Made by a program: the position numbers and the translations under genes
Shown here: one piece after another, positions 42,825 through 44,456 of the stretch
Position numbering within the stretch: position 1 is the first letter of the stretch
Layout: each line of letters starts with the position of its first letter
The notes under the pieces: model-generated
What the model was told of the DNA's origin: nothing
The model's input: the letters and a program-made list of their open reading frames with translations, nothing else
Database searches by the model: none
Source: Bacteroidales bacterium
Lineage (GTDB): Bacteria > Bacteroidota > Bacteroidia > Bacteroidales > UBA932
Length of the DNA stretch: 44,456 nucleotides
Direction of reading: 5' to 3'
Assembly: GCA_017548985.1 (NCBI GenBank)
Contig: JAFYYW010000030.1
Span: 1-44,456 of the forward strand

Positions 42825-43460
42825 TTATTCGGTTATATCCGTGGCCTCAGGAATGGTCTCATCCTCAGGGAAGGCCTTGGCACTGAAATGTTTGTATAAT
42901 ACGGCCTCGAGGGCGATCAGGATAGCTACCGTAATGACGGCGATGATGAGGACAAACAGCCAGCCGACTTTTGGGATACGCATGAAGAGGAAAGCTAGGA
43001 TTGAGCATACAACACTGACTACAAGGTAGAGGAAGAAAATCGTCCACTTCTCACCGTAGGTGGCGTCATAGCTTGTCCTGAGGCATTCGATAGGGGAGAG
43101 CCCCTTGTCAATCAAGAAAAAGATAGCGAACCCCCACGCGATTCCAAGCACTATTCCGGGGATAATTCCCATAAGATAGGCGGGGCCTATGGCGGCTAAC
43201 ATGATACCGACAAGAAGGAAGAAATTCCCGATGTTCTGGAAGTTCTGTTTGTCGAATAGGATCATTGGATTGAGTATTTTGCCTTTGCTGATCTCGACGA
43301 TACCCTTGTAGAGTCCTATCGTCGTACCGACGTTGAGGTAGGGTATCCAGACCGTGACGATGTAAAGAACCGCCATCAAAAGCAATGAGACCACGTTTTT
43401 CAGACCGTATTCGGTGGTCTCCTTGAGCGTGGCCATAAAGTCAAGTTTCTTGGTGTCCAT
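42825..43460 (-). CDS. Small multi-pass membrane protein, function unknown
   Basis: A 211-aa protein with about six hydrophobic segments (VVSLLLMAVLYIVTVWIPYL, FFLLVGIMLAAIGPAYLMGI, IPGIVLGIAWGFAIFFLID, WTIFFLYLVVSVVCSILAFL, WLFVLIIAVITVAILIALEA). It has the amphipathic features of DUF4013/DUF975-like glycine-rich membrane proteins. The tail is acidic (FPEDETIPEATDITE). No catalytic motif is seen. It is the first gene of the operon with the OPT transporter and pepT and lies 4 bp from the OPT start. An accessory role in peptide uptake is possible only by context. Confidence 0.75.
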   Translation of the reverse strand: MDTKKLDFMATLKETTEYGLKNVVSLLLMAVLYIVTVWIPYLNVGTTIGLYKGIVEISKGKILNPMILFDKQNFQNIGNFFLLVGIMLAAIGPAYLMGIIPGIVLGIAWGFAIFFLIDKGLSPIECLRTSYDATYGEKWTIFFLYLVVSVVCSILAFLFMRIPKVGWLFVLIIAVITVAILIALEAVLYKHFSAKAFPEDETIPEATDITE

Positions 43461-43500
43461 ATTAATAATATAATTAAAGATTTGGTCTCGATTTGTCTTA

Positions 43501-43529
43501 TAAATATAGGGAAAATAAATTTTATCAAA
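43501..43529 (-). promoter_or_regulatory. Weak promoter candidate for the membrane protein-OPT-pepT operon
   Basis: Reading the minus strand, TATATTTA (43508 to 43501) is one base off TAnnTTTG, and TTTG (43529 to 43526) lies upstream with a 17-bp spacer, shorter than the usual 19-21. It is 41 bp before the start codon at 43460 in an AT-rich stretch. Weak match. Confidence 0.35.
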
Positions 43530-43533
43530 AAAA

Positions 43534-43564
43534 TTTGCCAGAATAAAAAAAGTGTGTATCTTTG
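43534..43564 (+). promoter_or_regulatory. Strong Bacteroidota-type promoter for 23S rRNA
   Basis: TTTG at 43534-43537 and TATCTTTG at 43557-43564 match the -33 and -7 consensus exactly, with a 19-bp spacer. An A-rich stretch (43541-43551) lies between them. Predicted transcription starts near 43571, about 155 bp before the 23S gene. It is the only promoter seen for this rRNA gene in the window. Confidence 0.8.
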
Positions 43565-43570
43565 CAGTCC

Positions 43571-43725
43571 GCTTTGAAAAAAGCTCCAGATCATTGACAA
43601 TACTGAGAGATCACAACGAGGTAAAGTGAAAACGAAACGAAATCAGCAACGCCGGGATATGCGATATATTCCGGGAATATAGTAAGTTGACAATTTCACG
43701 AATCTGAGAGAAGATTCACAAGAGA
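43571..43725 (+). other. Pre-23S leader with boxA-like element and hairpins
   Basis: The leader holds TCATTGACA at 43591-43599, similar to the boxA-like antitermination sequence near rRNA genes in Bacteroidota. It also has a 9-bp stem (CCGGGATAT 43652-43660, loop GCGAT, ATATTCCGG 43666-43674, one G-U pair). A 6-bp stem follows (GAATCT 43700-43705, AGATTC 43712-43717) just before the mature 23S start. These fit antitermination and RNase processing of a pre-rRNA. No tRNA or 16S sequence is present. Confidence 0.6.

Positions 43726-44456
<731 letters not shown>

Overview
The window looks like chromosomal DNA of a Bacteroidales bacterium (phylum Bacteroidota). Three things support this. There is a long same-strand run of secreted glycan-degrading lipoproteins. 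The promoters fit the Bacteroidota pattern (TTTG, about 19 bp, TAnnTTTG). There is also a regulator combining a periplasmic-binding-like domain with an AraC-type DNA-binding domain. A gut or other fibre-rich habitat is plausible, but genus cannot be read from this sequence.

Region 1 (1-32925, + strand) is a very tight cluster of 16 genes with gaps of 4 to 26 bp and several 4 to 8 bp overlaps, so it is probably one polycistronic unit whose promoter lies upstream of the window. In order it encodes: GH92 mannosidase (5'-truncated, chitobiase-like and PA14 tails), five-bladed-propeller glycosidase-like lipoprotein, Tat-type metallophosphoesterase, GH99-like/WbsX protein, GH43 with a concanavalin-like tail, GH71/GH99-like protein with a CBM9-like tail, GH95, a GH78-GH3 fusion, Tat-type metallo-beta-lactamase-fold protein, GH3 with inserted PA14, GH106-like, DUF2490 beta-barrel, GH78-like, GH2, DUF4838-PA14, and a 1601-aa ricin-type lectin-GH2-histidine acid phosphatase fusion. 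Nearly all carry secretion or lipoprotein signals. Region 2 (32926-37377) has its own promoter, the XylR-like regulator, and two tandem alkaline-phosphatase-superfamily lipoproteins that end in the same PA14 module. Together these regions resemble a polysaccharide utilisation locus for a complex heteroglycan containing mannose, fucose, rhamnose and galactose/glucose-type sugars. Five phosphatase or hydrolase-fold genes suggest the glycan may also carry phosphate. No SusC/SusD pair lies in the window.

Region 3 (37374-43460) is ordinary metabolism. Divergent tdh and kbl make a threonine-degradation pair. A minus-strand operon holds a membrane protein, an OPT-family oligopeptide transporter and peptidase T.

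Region 4 (43461-44456) holds a strong-looking promoter, a leader and the 5' part of a 23S rRNA gene. No 16S rRNA or tRNA gene precedes it, so the rRNA genes may be unlinked here.

The most notable items are the lectin-GH2-phosphatase fusion, the GH78-GH3 fusion, a C-terminal PA14 module shared by four unrelated enzymes, the phosphatase-rich theme, an in-frame dispersed repeat inside the OPT transporter, and the apparently solitary 23S gene.
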